Origin: Duganella dendranthematis | GTDB taxonomy: Bacteria > Pseudomonadota > Gammaproteobacteria > Burkholderiales > Burkholderiaceae_D | Reading direction: 5' to 3' | Assembly: GCF_012849375.1 (NCBI RefSeq) | Contig: NZ_CP051684.1 | Span: forward strand, 806,001 to 870,000 | Length of the DNA: 64,000 nt | Shown: positions 43,200-52,215 of the stretch, piece after piece | Position numbering within the stretch: position 1 is the stretch's first letter | Layout of the letters: the number at the start of each line of letters is the position of its first letter | Made by a program: the position numbers and the translations under genes | The notes under the pieces: model-generated | The model's input: only the letters and a program-made list of their open reading frames with translations | What the model was told of the DNA's origin: nothing | Database searches by the model: none

Positions 43200-44672
43200 A
43201 TGGCTCTTTCCGATTTTGATCTGGTCCTGTTTGGCGGCAGCGGCGATCTGGCGATGCGCAAACTCCTGCCCGCGATGTACGCCCGCGACGTTGCCAAAGA
43301 CCTGCCGCCGACCGCGCGCATCATCTGCGTCGGCCGCGCAGACGCCAGCCAGGAAGAATTCCTGCAAACCGTCGAGACCACCTCCAAGCCCCTGATCAAA
43401 TCGCCGGCCGTGACGCCGGCCGACTGGGACCGCTTCACCAAGCGCATCGTCTACGTCTCGCTCAACGCCACCGAGGCCGGCAGCTACAAGCCGCTGGTGG
43501 ACGCGCTGCGCAAGGACGAGGCCATCACCAAGGTCTACTACCTGGCCACGCCGCCGGCGATCTTCTCGCAGATTTGCGAAGCGCTGAAGGAAAACGGCCT
43601 GGTCACGCCGAACTCGCGCGTGGTGCTGGAAAAACCGCTGGGCCGCGACCTGGCCTCGGCCAAGCAGATCAACGCCGAAGTCGGCAAGGTGTTCGAGGAA
43701 TCGCAGATCTACCGGATCGACCACTACCTGGGCAAGGAAACCGTGCAGAATCTGCTGGCCCTGCGCTTCGGTAACATCCTGTTCGAGCCGCTGTGGCGCC
43801 GCGAGTGGATCTCCGACGTGCAGATCACCATCGCCGAGAAACTGGGCGTGGGCAACCGCCTGGGCTACTACGACACCTCCGGCGCGCTGCGCGACATGCT
43901 GCAAAATCACCTGTTGCAACTGCTGTGTATCGTCGCCATGGAACCGCCGACCTCGATTTCGCCGGACGCGGTGCGCGACTCCAAGCTGCAAGTGCTGCGC
44001 TCGCTGAAAAAATTCACGCCGACCACGCTGGCACAGAACATCGTGCGCGGCCAGTACCGCGCCGGCCACGTCGACGGCAAAGCCGTGCCGAGCTACCGCG
44101 ACGAACCGGATGCACCGGAACATTCGCGCACCGAAACCTTTGTTGCCATGAAGGCGGAAATCGATACCTGGCGCTGGGCCGGCGTGCCGTTCTACCTGCG
44201 CACCGGCAAGCGCATGGCCGACGGCCTGGCCGAAATCGTGGTGCGCTTCAAGCAGATCCCGCACTCGATCTTCGCCCAGCCGACCAACAGCTTCCAGCCG
44301 AATTCGCTGGTGATCCGTCTGCAACCGGACGAAGGCCTGCGCATGAACCTGATGGCGAAAACGCCGGGCGACGGCATGCGCCTGAAGCAAGCCGAACTGG
44401 AACTGGACTTCCGCGAGCAGTTCAAATCGCCGCGTATGGAAGCCTACGAGCGCCTGCTGCTCGACGTGCTGCGCGGCCAGCTGACGCTGTTCATGCGCGG
44501 CGACGAGCTGGAAGCCGCCTGGGAATGGGTCGAACCTATCCTCAACAACTGGGAATCGGACGACAGCTACCCGCTCCCGTACGCCTCCGGCACCTGGGGT
44601 CCGGCCGCGGCCTCCGCGCTGATCGGCCGTGACGGCCTGCAATGGCGCGAAGAAGTGCTGCCTGAGGATTAA
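43200..44672 (+). CDS. zwf: Glucose-6-phosphate 1-dehydrogenase
   Basis: A 490-residue enzyme oxidising glucose-6-phosphate to 6-phosphogluconolactone with NAD(P)+. The Rossmann motif FGGSGDLAMRKLLPA, the active-site signature RIDHYLGKETVQNL (His/Lys of the catalytic site) and the substrate-binding VPFYLRTGKRM are all present. ATG 43200 yields the usual length. It is followed after 5 bases by hexR, so the enzyme and its regulator are co-transcribed behind two HexR-like sites. Confidence 0.97.
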   Translation: MALSDFDLVLFGGSGDLAMRKLLPAMYARDVAKDLPPTARIICVGRADASQEEFLQTVETTSKPLIKSPAVTPADWDRFTKRIVYVSLNATEAGSYKPLVDALRKDEAITKVYYLATPPAIFSQICEALKENGLVTPNSRVVLEKPLGRDLASAKQINAEVGKVFEESQIYRIDHYLGKETVQNLLALRFGNILFEPLWRREWISDVQITIAEKLGVGNRLGYYDTSGALRDMLQNHLLQLLCIVAMEPPTSISPDAVRDSKLQVLRSLKKFTPTTLAQNIVRGQYRAGHVDGKAVPSYRDEPDAPEHSRTETFVAMKAEIDTWRWAGVPFYLRTGKRMADGLAEIVVRFKQIPHSIFAQPTNSFQPNSLVIRLQPDEGLRMNLMAKTPGDGMRLKQAELELDFREQFKSPRMEAYERLLLDVLRGQLTLFMRGDELEAAWEWVEPILNNWESDDSYPLPYASGTWGPAAASALIGRDGLQWREEVLPED

Positions 44673-44677
44673 TGTAG

Positions 44678-45532
44678 ATGCTGCTGGATTCCATCCGCAC
44701 CCAACTCGACTCGCTCTCCAAATCGGAGCGCAAGGTGGCGTTGGCCGTGCTCGAACACCCGACGCAGACGGTCAACCAGAACATCACTGCGCTGGCCAAG
44801 AACGCCCAGGTGTCCGAACCGACCGTGGTGCGTTTTTGTCGCACGCTGGGCTATGACGGCTGGCACGAGTTCAAGCTCAAGCTGGCCCAGGGCCTGGCGC
44901 TGGCCTTGCCGGGCCTGAACGAACAGCCGACCCAGGACGACCTTGCGGCCGACCTGGTCAACAAGATTTGCAGCCGTTCGATCAATACCCTGCTGGACTT
45001 GCGCAACAACCTCAACCCGGAGCAGATCCAGAAGGCGCTGGACATCCTGTCCAAGGCCAACAAGATCGAGTTCTACGGCCAGGGCACCTCCGGCATCGTT
45101 GCCGCCGACGCCCAGCACAAGTTCTTCCGTTCCGGCGTACCGACCGTGGCCTATGCCGATCCGCACATCCACAGCATCGCCGCGGCGCTGCTGCGCACCG
45201 GCGACGCGCTGGTGGCGATTTCGCAGCGCGGCAACAGCCCGTCGCTGGTGCGCTCGGTCAAGCTGGCCAAGCGCGGCGGCGCCGAGGTGATCGTGCTGGC
45301 GCCGTCCGGCACGCCGCTGGCCGACCTGGCCACGGTGCTGATCCCGATCGACCTGATCTTCAACATCGACCCGTACACGCCGATTTCGGCGCGGCTGGCC
45401 TACCTGGTGGTGATCGACGTGCTGGCGGTCGGCCTGGCGCTGCAACGCGGCCCGGAATTCCGCAAGAAAATGCAGAACGCCCAGAAAGCCCTGCAGGAAT
45501 TCGACCTGCAGTTCGATTCGTTTATCGGTTAG
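44678..45532 (+). CDS. hexR: HexR, RpiR-family regulator of glucose catabolism
   Basis: A 284-residue repressor with an N-terminal helix-turn-helix of the RpiR type (SKSERKVALAVLEHP, LAKNAQVSEPTVVRFCRTLGYDG) and a C-terminal SIS sugar-phosphate-binding domain (about 120-260; EFYGQGTSGIVAADAQHKF, AISQRGNSPSLVRSV). Characterised HexR proteins release DNA when KDPG binds the SIS domain. Gene order zwf-hexR and the HexR-like boxes before zwf, edd and pgi support this identity. Confidence 0.94.
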   Translation: MLLDSIRTQLDSLSKSERKVALAVLEHPTQTVNQNITALAKNAQVSEPTVVRFCRTLGYDGWHEFKLKLAQGLALALPGLNEQPTQDDLAADLVNKICSRSINTLLDLRNNLNPEQIQKALDILSKANKIEFYGQGTSGIVAADAQHKFFRSGVPTVAYADPHIHSIAAALLRTGDALVAISQRGNSPSLVRSVKLAKRGGAEVIVLAPSGTPLADLATVLIPIDLIFNIDPYTPISARLAYLVVIDVLAVGLALQRGPEFRKKMQNAQKALQEFDLQFDSFIG

Positions 45533-45561
45533 GCGGCTTGACGGCGGGTGTGCTACAGTGC

Positions 45562-47031
45562 ATGGATTATTTGCCGCATCTACAACCTTGCGCCATGCAC
45601 AACCGCCTCTCCCAGCGCATCCCTCTGCTCAGCACCAACATTCCCGGCCTTGACGACATCCTGGGCGGCGGCTTTCCCGCGCACAGCCTGTACCTGATCC
45701 AGGGCCTGGCCGGCAGCGGCAAGACCACGCTGGCCTGCCAGATCGGTTTCCAGCACGCGCACCAGGGCAAGAAGGTGCTGATCCTGACGCTGATCGCCGA
45801 AACCCACGGCAAGATGCTGAATCACCTGAGCAACTTCTCGTTCTTCGACGAACAACTGGTGGGCGAACGCATCGTCTTCATCGGCGCCTACAGCGACCTG
45901 CTCAAGGGCGGCCTGCGCGAACTGCTCAAATCGATCGCCGCCACGCTGGCCGAGCAACAGCCCGACATCATGATCATCGACGGCTTCCGCACCGTGCGCG
46001 AGGCCAAGCCGTCCGACGTGGCGCTGTCCGAATTCATGCTCTCGCTCAATTCGCTGGTGTCGACCATGGAATGCACCACCTTCCTGCTGTCGCCCACCGA
46101 AGGCAATGTGGCCGATTCGGAAAACACGCTGGTCGACGGCCTGATCGAACTGAGCCAGTACGAGCGCGGCCTGCAACTGATCCGCGAGATCAAGGTCTTC
46201 AAGCTGCGCGGCAGCAAGCACCTGCTGGGCCGCCACGTGTTCGAGGTGGGCGAGGACGGCGTCGAGATCTATCCGCGCCTGGAAGCGGTCAGCAGCCTGT
46301 CGCCGGCCATGCCGACCGCGGCGGCGGGCCGGGTCAGCTTCGGCATCCCCGGCTGGGACGGCCTGACCAAGGGCGGCGTGGCGCGCGGCTCGACCACCGC
46401 CCTGCTCGGCAATCCGGGCGTCGGCAAGACGCTGATGGGCCTGCACTTCATCCACGAGGGACTGCAGCGCGGCGAACAGGCGCTGATCATCGGCTTCTAC
46501 GAGTCGCCGCAGCGGCTGCTGGAAAAGGCGCGCAGCGTCGGCCTCGATCTGGCCACCTATTTCCATAACGGCGCGCTGCAGATCATCTGGCATCCGCCGC
46601 TGGAGGTGCTGGTCGACAGCCTGGCCAACGGCCTGCTGCGCAACATCGAACAGCGCGGCGTGACGCGGCTGCTGATCGACGGCATCGACGGCCTGCGCGA
46701 AATCGTCATGCACGAGGGCCGCTCGCGCTCGTTCCTGGCGGCGCTCGTCAACGAACTGCGGGTGCGCAACGTCACCACCTTCTTCACCCAGGAACTGCCG
46801 TATTTCGGCGCCGGCACGGTGCAGGGCGAGGTCACCGCCTCGATGCTGTTCGAAAACATCATCCTGCTGCGCTATGTGGACGTGGCCGGCATCAACCTGC
46901 GCCAGATCGGCGTGCTCAAGCTGCGCGAAAACGGCTACGACGCCGCCAACCACGTGCTGCTCATTTCCGACCTGGGCATGAGCATCGACGGCCCCGTGTC
47001 CCCCAGCGTGCCGCCCGTGCTGAACCGGTAG
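45562..47031 (+). CDS. KaiC-like double-ATPase (circadian-type RecA-fold) protein
   Basis: A 489-residue protein from ATG 45562 (ATG 45595 would give 478). Two tandem KaiC/RecA-like domains each have a Walker A: GLAGSGKT (about residue 50) and GNPGVGKT (about 285), with Walker B-like PDIMIIDGF and RLLIDGIDG. The tandem layout is that of KaiC, but no kaiA or kaiB is nearby. A lone response regulator follows after 9 bases, as commonly seen with non-cyanobacterial KaiC homologues that take part in stress or light signalling. Confidence 0.9.
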   Translation: MDYLPHLQPCAMHNRLSQRIPLLSTNIPGLDDILGGGFPAHSLYLIQGLAGSGKTTLACQIGFQHAHQGKKVLILTLIAETHGKMLNHLSNFSFFDEQLVGERIVFIGAYSDLLKGGLRELLKSIAATLAEQQPDIMIIDGFRTVREAKPSDVALSEFMLSLNSLVSTMECTTFLLSPTEGNVADSENTLVDGLIELSQYERGLQLIREIKVFKLRGSKHLLGRHVFEVGEDGVEIYPRLEAVSSLSPAMPTAAAGRVSFGIPGWDGLTKGGVARGSTTALLGNPGVGKTLMGLHFIHEGLQRGEQALIIGFYESPQRLLEKARSVGLDLATYFHNGALQIIWHPPLEVLVDSLANGLLRNIEQRGVTRLLIDGIDGLREIVMHEGRSRSFLAALVNELRVRNVTTFFTQELPYFGAGTVQGEVTASMLFENIILLRYVDVAGINLRQIGVLKLRENGYDAANHVLLISDLGMSIDGPVSPSVPPVLNR

Positions 47032-47040
47032 CGTGCGGCC

Positions 47041-47439
47041 ATGAGCGATCATCCCGCCCTCATGGACAGCAACCCGGATGGCAAGCTCATTCTGGTGGTC
47101 GACGACGAATTCGACGTCCTGTCGGCCTACACCATGCTGTTTGAGTTTCGCGGTTTTCGCGTGCGCACCGCCGCCAACGGCGCCGAGGCGCTGGCGGCGG
47201 CGCAGCGCGAGCGGCCCGACATCGTGGTGTCCGACTACATGATGCCGGTCATGAACGGCGCCGACCTGTGCGTGGCGTGGCGCGCCGACCCGGCGCTGGC
47301 GGCCATCCCGTTCATCCTCACCAGCGCCGGCATCCTGCCGCGCGACCTGCTGCCGCCGTACGACCTGTTCTTCCGCAAGCCGGTGTCGTTCGACACGCTG
47401 CTGGCGGCCATCCACCAACTGATCGCGCGCCCGGACTAG
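47041..47439 (+). CDS. Single-domain response regulator next to the KaiC-like gene
   Basis: A 132-residue receiver with acidic residues D21-D22, phospho-acceptor Asp65 (IVVSDYMMPVMNGA) and the conserved Lys in FFRKPVSF. It has no output domain. Downstream of the KaiC-like gene in the same direction, it probably links that ATPase to a histidine kinase encoded elsewhere. Confidence 0.92.
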   Translation: MSDHPALMDSNPDGKLILVVDDEFDVLSAYTMLFEFRGFRVRTAANGAEALAAAQRERPDIVVSDYMMPVMNGADLCVAWRADPALAAIPFILTSAGILPRDLLPPYDLFFRKPVSFDTLLAAIHQLIARPD

Positions 47440-47442
47440 CCG

Positions 47443-48306
47443 ATGGCGGGCGAGGTCGTTACCGTCGTCCTGCTGGCCGCGCTGCTGCACGCCAGCTGGA
47501 ACGCGCTGGTCAAGGCCGGCCCCGACAAATACCTGAGCACCCTGCTGGTGGCCTGCGGCGCCGGTCTGGTATCGCTGCCGCTGCTGCCGTTGGCGGCGCT
47601 GCCGCACGCCGACAGCTGGCCGTGGCTGGTGGCGTCGGCCTGCTGCCAGGTGATCTACTACCGGCTGCTGGCGGCCGCCTACCGCCACGGCGACATGAGC
47701 CAGGCCTATCCACTGATGCGCGGCGCCGCGCCGCTGCTGGTGGCGCTGGCCAGCGTGCCGCTGCTGGGCGAACGGCTGCACCTGCGCCAGGACATCGCGG
47801 TCATGCTGATCTGCGGTGGCGTACTGACGCTGACCATCCTGCGCGGCGCCCGCGCCGGCGCCGACACCGCCGCCAACCGTGACGCCCGCCGCCGCGCCAC
47901 CGGCTACGCCCTGCTGAACGCCGCCGTCATCGCCACCTACACCATGATCGACGCAGTCGGCGTGCGGCGCTCGGGTACGCCGGCGGGCTACACCATGTGG
48001 CTGTTCGTGCTGACCGCCGTGCTGCTGCTGTTGTGCTCCGCCAACCGCTGGGCCGAACTGCCGGCCTATGCACGGCGCCATGCGCGGGTCCTGCTGCTGG
48101 GCGGCGGCGGCACGCTGGCCTCGTACGGGCTGGCGCTGTGGGCGATGACGCTGGCGCCGGTGGCGGCGGTGGCGGCGCTGCGCGAGACGTCGATCCTGTT
48201 TGCGGCCGTCATCGCCGCCGTGTTCCTGCGCGAACGGCTGGCGCCGGGGCGCATCGTCGCCGTCAGCCTGATTGCCTGTGGCGCAATTGTCATGCGGCTG
48301 GGCTGA
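47443..48306 (+). CDS. EamA/DMT-superfamily transporter
   Basis: A 287-residue inner-membrane protein with about ten hydrophobic helices in two EamA halves (ALLHASWNALVKAGPDKY at the N-terminus; LRETSILFAAVIAAVFLRERL at the C-terminus, a typical EamA repeat ending). Members export amino acids or other metabolites; the substrate is unknown. It begins 3 bases after the receiver gene stop and may share its transcript. Confidence 0.9.
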   Translation: MAGEVVTVVLLAALLHASWNALVKAGPDKYLSTLLVACGAGLVSLPLLPLAALPHADSWPWLVASACCQVIYYRLLAAAYRHGDMSQAYPLMRGAAPLLVALASVPLLGERLHLRQDIAVMLICGGVLTLTILRGARAGADTAANRDARRRATGYALLNAAVIATYTMIDAVGVRRSGTPAGYTMWLFVLTAVLLLLCSANRWAELPAYARRHARVLLLGGGGTLASYGLALWAMTLAPVAAVAALRETSILFAAVIAAVFLRERLAPGRIVAVSLIACGAIVMRLG

Positions 48307-48378
48307 ATAGGACGGCAACGCGGCAGGTTCGGAGTAAAATAAACGGACAACAACTTCTTTATCAGAATGGCAGTGCTT

Positions 48379-49314
48379 ATGAACCAACTCGAACAACTCA
48401 AACAATACACCACCGTAGTTGCCGACACCGGCGATTTCCAGGCCATCCAGCAATACACGCCGCGCGACGCCACCACCAATCCGTCGCTGATCCTGAAGGC
48501 GGTGCAGAAGGACGAGTACAAGCCGCTGCTGGAAAAAGCCGTGCGCGACAACCTGGACGCCAGCACCGGCGAAGTGATCGACCACCTGCTGGTGGCGTTC
48601 GGCAAGCAGATCCTGCGCGTGATTCCGGGCCGCGTGTCGACCGAGATCGACGCCGCGCTGTCGTTCAACACCGCCGGCTCGGTGGCCAAGGGCCGCGAGT
48701 TGATCAAGCTGTATGAAAAGAATGGCATCGAGCGCGAGCGCATCCTGATCAAGATGGCCTCGACGTGGGAAGGCATCCGTGCCGCCGAGATCCTGGAAAA
48801 AGAAGGCATCCACACCAACATGACGCTGCTGTTCTCGCTGCCGCAGGCGATCGCCTGCGCTGAAGCCGGCGCCCAGCTGATTTCGCCGTTCGTCGGCCGC
48901 ATCTACGACTGGTACAAGAAATCGACCGGCATTGACTACCAGGGCGCGGAAGATCCGGGTGTGCAGTCGGTCAAGCGCATCTACAACTACTACCGCAAGT
49001 TCGGCTACCAGACCGAAGTGATGGGCGCCAGCTTCCGCAACACCGGCCAGATCCTGGAACTGGCCGGCTGCGACCTGCTGACCATCAGCCCGGACCTGCT
49101 GCAACAGCTGGCCGACACCAACGCCCCAGTCGAGCGCAAGCTGAGTTCGGACAGCGGCAAAAACGCCACCATCGGCAAAATCGCGATGGATGAAGCCACC
49201 TTCCGCTTCATGGTCAACGAAGACGCGATGGCGACCGAAAAAACCGCCGAAGGCATCCGCGCCTTCGTCGCCGACACCGGCAAGCTAAAGCAAATCATCT
49301 CGGGCATGCGTTAA
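48379..49314 (+). CDS. tal: Transaldolase
   Basis: A 311-residue pentose-phosphate-pathway enzyme. Signatures are [12 protein letters not shown], the [15 protein letters not shown] motif (residues about 26-40), and the Schiff-base Lys in [15 protein letters not shown] 48379 aligns best with E. coli TalB; an in-frame ATG at 48367 would add four residues. Together with rpiA, zwf, edd, eda and pgi it completes most of the sugar-phosphate network. No clear HexR box was found upstream. Confidence 0.97.
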   Translation: MNQLEQLKQYTTVVADTGDFQAIQQYTPRDATTNPSLILKAVQKDEYKPLLEKAVRDNLDASTGEVIDHLLVAFGKQILRVIPGRVSTEIDAALSFNTAGSVAKGRELIKLYEKNGIERERILIKMASTWEGIRAAEILEKEGIHTNMTLLFSLPQAIACAEAGAQLISPFVGRIYDWYKKSTGIDYQGAEDPGVQSVKRIYNYYRKFGYQTEVMGASFRNTGQILELAGCDLLTISPDLLQQLADTNAPVERKLSSDSGKNATIGKIAMDEATFRFMVNEDAMATEKTAEGIRAFVADTGKLKQIISGMR

Positions 49315-49327
49315 TCTACCGGGCTTG

Positions 49328-50401
49328 ATGAGTTCGTCGATTACGATTCGGCTGGGGCGGCGGGCGCGGGAGCGGATTGCGGCCGAGGGCGTGCAGGCGG
49401 CCGATATCGCTATCGTGCCGGCGGCGGCCGGCGGGCCGAAAGGCCTGATCCTGCACGGCCTCGATTGCTGGATGTTCGGCGAATTCTTGCGTCACGCGCC
49501 ACGCCAGCGCCGTCTCGTGGGCGCGTCGATCGGCGCCTGGCGCATGGCGGCGTCGGCCTTCGATGATCCGGTCGCCGCGCATCAGCGGCTGGTGCGGCTG
49601 TATGCCGGCCAGCGCTACCCCGCCAAGGTCACGCCCGATTACGTCAGCCGCACCTGCCGCGCGCTGCTCGATGAATTGCTGGACGGCCGCGCCGCCGAAG
49701 CCGTCAATCACCCACACCACCACGTCTCCGTGCTGACGGTGCGCGGCATCGGCGCGCTCGGCAATACCAACGGCGCCCGCTGGCGTGAAATGGCCGGCTT
49801 TCTGCTGGCCGCCGCCGGTAACGCCGTGTCGCGCAAGCGCCTGGCGGCCTCGATGGAACGCGTGATTTTCCACCACCGCGACGACGACGCGCGCTGGCTG
49901 CGCGAGGAATTCGACGCCTTCGCCGGCCACTTCGTCGGCCTGTCGGCAGACAATCTGCGCGACGCCCTGCTGGCCTCCGGCTCGATCCCGCTGGTGCTGC
50001 AGGCGGTGACCGACATCGCCGGCGCTCCTACCGGCGCCTACTGGGATGGCGGCCTGATCGATTACCACCTGCACCTGCCCTACCAGCGCGATCCCGGCCT
50101 GGTGCTGTACCCGCATTTCAGTGACGGCATCGTGCCCGGCTGGCTGGACAAATCGATGCCGTGGCGCCGCGCGCGCGACCAGTCGCTCGACAATCTGATC
50201 CTGGTCTCGCCGTCGGCCGATTTCGTCCGCAAGCTGCCCAACGCCAAGCTGCCGGACCGCAAGGATTTCACCGTCTACGCCCAGGACCACGGACGCCGTA
50301 ATCGCGACTGGCTGCAGGCCATCGGCGAGAGCCAGCGGATGGCCGACGACTTCGCCCGCTGGTGCCAGCAACCCGACCTGAAGCAAGCCGCCAGTTTCTG
50401 A
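49328..50401 (+). CDS. Patatin-like phospholipase family protein
   Basis: A 357-residue protein with a patatin-type catalytic layout: glycine-rich oxyanion loop AAAGGPKG (about residues 33-40), nucleophile elbow GASIGAW with the catalytic Ser, and the Asp of the dyad in YWDGGLIDYH. No signal peptide or membrane segment is visible. Patatin-like proteins hydrolyse acyl chains of membrane lipids; the role here is unknown. It starts 13 bases downstream of tal. Confidence 0.88.
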   Translation: MSSSITIRLGRRARERIAAEGVQAADIAIVPAAAGGPKGLILHGLDCWMFGEFLRHAPRQRRLVGASIGAWRMAASAFDDPVAAHQRLVRLYAGQRYPAKVTPDYVSRTCRALLDELLDGRAAEAVNHPHHHVSVLTVRGIGALGNTNGARWREMAGFLLAAAGNAVSRKRLAASMERVIFHHRDDDARWLREEFDAFAGHFVGLSADNLRDALLASGSIPLVLQAVTDIAGAPTGAYWDGGLIDYHLHLPYQRDPGLVLYPHFSDGIVPGWLDKSMPWRRARDQSLDNLILVSPSADFVRKLPNAKLPDRKDFTVYAQDHGRRNRDWLQAIGESQRMADDFARWCQQPDLKQAASF

Positions 50402-50500
50402 CTCTGTTCCCAAAACGCAACGAAACGCCACGAAGGCGGCCACCAGCCGCCGCGACAGGTGCATACTTTATTGTCCGCTTTCTTGTTGGGAGTCATGATT

Positions 50501-52129
50501 ATGAACGTCCTGTCGCAGATGCGTATCGGCACCCGTCTGGCCATCGGTTTCGCGGTGGTGCTGTTGCTGGCCATCCTGGCCACCTCGGTGGCGCTGGTCA
50601 ACGCCCGCACCAACGCCAAGGCCACACGCGCCATGATGGAGCAGCCGCTGGCCAAGGAGCGGCTGGTGTCCGACTGGTATGTGCTGATCTACTCGGCCAT
50701 CGCCCGCACCGCACTGATCGCCCGCAGCAGCGACGACAAACTGTCCGATACCTTTGCCGATGTCATCGCCGCCAGCACCAAGCGCGGCGGTGAGCTGCTG
50801 GGCCAGATCAAGGAATTGCTGTCGACGGACGAGGAACGCAAGATCTACGACGAGATCACGACGCTGCGCAACACCTACCAGAAGGCCAAGACCGACGTCA
50901 TGAACGCCCGCAAGGCGGGTGACGCCGCCCGCGCAGAACAGCTGTTCCAGAACGGCTTCTCGCCGTCCGCCTCGGCTTACCAGGACCGCGTCAAGAGCTT
51001 CCTCGCCATGCAGCGCAAGGCCATCGACGACACCGCCCACGCGATCGATGCCGCCAACGACCGCAGCAACGCGCTGCTGCTGGTGCTGGGCGGGCTGATG
51101 GTGGCCATCGGCTCGCTGGCGGCCTGGGTGATTTCGCGTTCGATCACCGTGCCGCTGAAATCGGCGGTCGACATCGCCGCTACCGTCGCCAACGGCGACC
51201 TGACCACGCAATTCGCCACGCGCCACGACAAGGACGAAATCGGCGACCTGATGACAGCGCTGAGCGGCATGAATGACGCGCTGCGCAACGTGGTCAGCCA
51301 GGTGCAGATCGGCACCAGCACCATCGCCACTGCCTCCAACCAGATCGCTTCCGGCAATATGGACCTGTCGCAGCGTACCGAGGAACAAGCCAGTTCGCTG
51401 GAAGAGACCGCCTCTTCGATGGAAGAACTGACCTCGACCGTGCGTCAGAACGCCGAGAACGCCCGCCAGGCCAACCAGCTGGCGCAGACCGCGTCCGATG
51501 TGGCGGAAAAAGGCGGCGCCATCGTCGGCCAGGTGGTCAACACCATGGGCTCGATCAACGATTCCTCGCGCAAGATCTTCGACATCATCAGCGTAATCGA
51601 CAGCATCGCCTTCCAGACCAATATCCTGGCGCTCAACGCCGCAGTGGAAGCCGCGCGCGCCGGTGAACAGGGACGCGGCTTTGCCGTGGTGGCGTCCGAA
51701 GTGCGCAACCTGGCGCAGCGCTCGGCCGGCGCCGCCAAGGAGATCAAGGAACTGATCGGCAATTCGGTCGATCAGGTAGAGATCGGCTCCAAGCTGGTCC
51801 AGCAGGCCGGCAGTACCATGGACGAGGTGGTGGCTAGCGTGCGCCGCGTAACCGACATCATGGCCGAGATCACCTCGGCCAGCAGCGAGCAAAGCATCGG
51901 CATCGACCAGGTCAACACCGCCATCGGCCAGATGGATAGCGTGACGCAGCAGAACGCCGCGCTGGTCGAACAGGCTGCTGCGGCCGCCGCCAGCATGCAG
52001 GAACAGGCGGCCCGGCTTGCCGAGGTGGCGTCGTCCTTCCGGCTCGGCAATGACGGATTGCACACCAGGCTGGCGGCGCCGGCCCGGCGACTGGCGCTGG
52101 GACCAACGTTGCAGCATTCTGTAACGTAA
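50501..52129 (+). CDS. Methyl-accepting chemotaxis protein (4HB-type sensor), copy 1
   Basis: A 542-residue transmembrane chemoreceptor from ATG 50501 (GGGAG at 8 bases). TM1 is at about residues 11-32, a four-helix-bundle periplasmic domain (about 33-190), TM2 about 192-212, HAMP, and a signalling domain with the tip [23 protein letters not shown]. Methylation-helix motifs flank the tip (EEQASSLEETASSMEELTST). It is closely related to the next gene, indicating tandem duplication. The ligand is unknown. Confidence 0.95.
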   Translation: MNVLSQMRIGTRLAIGFAVVLLLAILATSVALVNARTNAKATRAMMEQPLAKERLVSDWYVLIYSAIARTALIARSSDDKLSDTFADVIAASTKRGGELLGQIKELLSTDEERKIYDEITTLRNTYQKAKTDVMNARKAGDAARAEQLFQNGFSPSASAYQDRVKSFLAMQRKAIDDTAHAIDAANDRSNALLLVLGGLMVAIGSLAAWVISRSITVPLKSAVDIAATVANGDLTTQFATRHDKDEIGDLMTALSGMNDALRNVVSQVQIGTSTIATASNQIASGNMDLSQRTEEQASSLEETASSMEELTSTVRQNAENARQANQLAQTASDVAEKGGAIVGQVVNTMGSINDSSRKIFDIISVIDSIAFQTNILALNAAVEAARAGEQGRGFAVVASEVRNLAQRSAGAAKEIKELIGNSVDQVEIGSKLVQQAGSTMDEVVASVRRVTDIMAEITSASSEQSIGIDQVNTAIGQMDSVTQQNAALVEQAAAAAASMQEQAARLAEVASSFRLGNDGLHTRLAAPARRLALGPTLQHSVT

Positions 52130-52165
52130 TATTTCTAAAACCAAACTTTTTAAACAAAAGGATAT

Positions 52166-52183
52166 ATTGGTAGCGTTACCAAT
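52166..52183 (+). promoter_or_regulatory. LacI-type palindromic operator before chemoreceptor copy 2
   Basis: ATTGGTAGCGTTACCAAT is an 18-base near-perfect palindrome with a central CG, the form of operators of LacI-family sugar regulators. It overlaps a TATATT -10-like hexamer (52163-52168) and ends 32 bases before the start of the chemoreceptor gene. Confidence 0.6.
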
Positions 52184-52215
52184 AATTACAAGCCATCTGC
52201 GGCTTGCGACCAGCC

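Noticed and set aside
48330..48366. HexR box upstream of tal
   Set aside because: GGAGTAAAATAAACG resembles part of the motif but lacks the TGTA half on the left and TACA on the right.
45580..49104. A 1174-codon open frame on the minus strand spanning the KaiC-like, receiver, transporter and tal genes
   Set aside because: It lies opposite four well-identified genes and has the composition of a GC-driven shadow frame.
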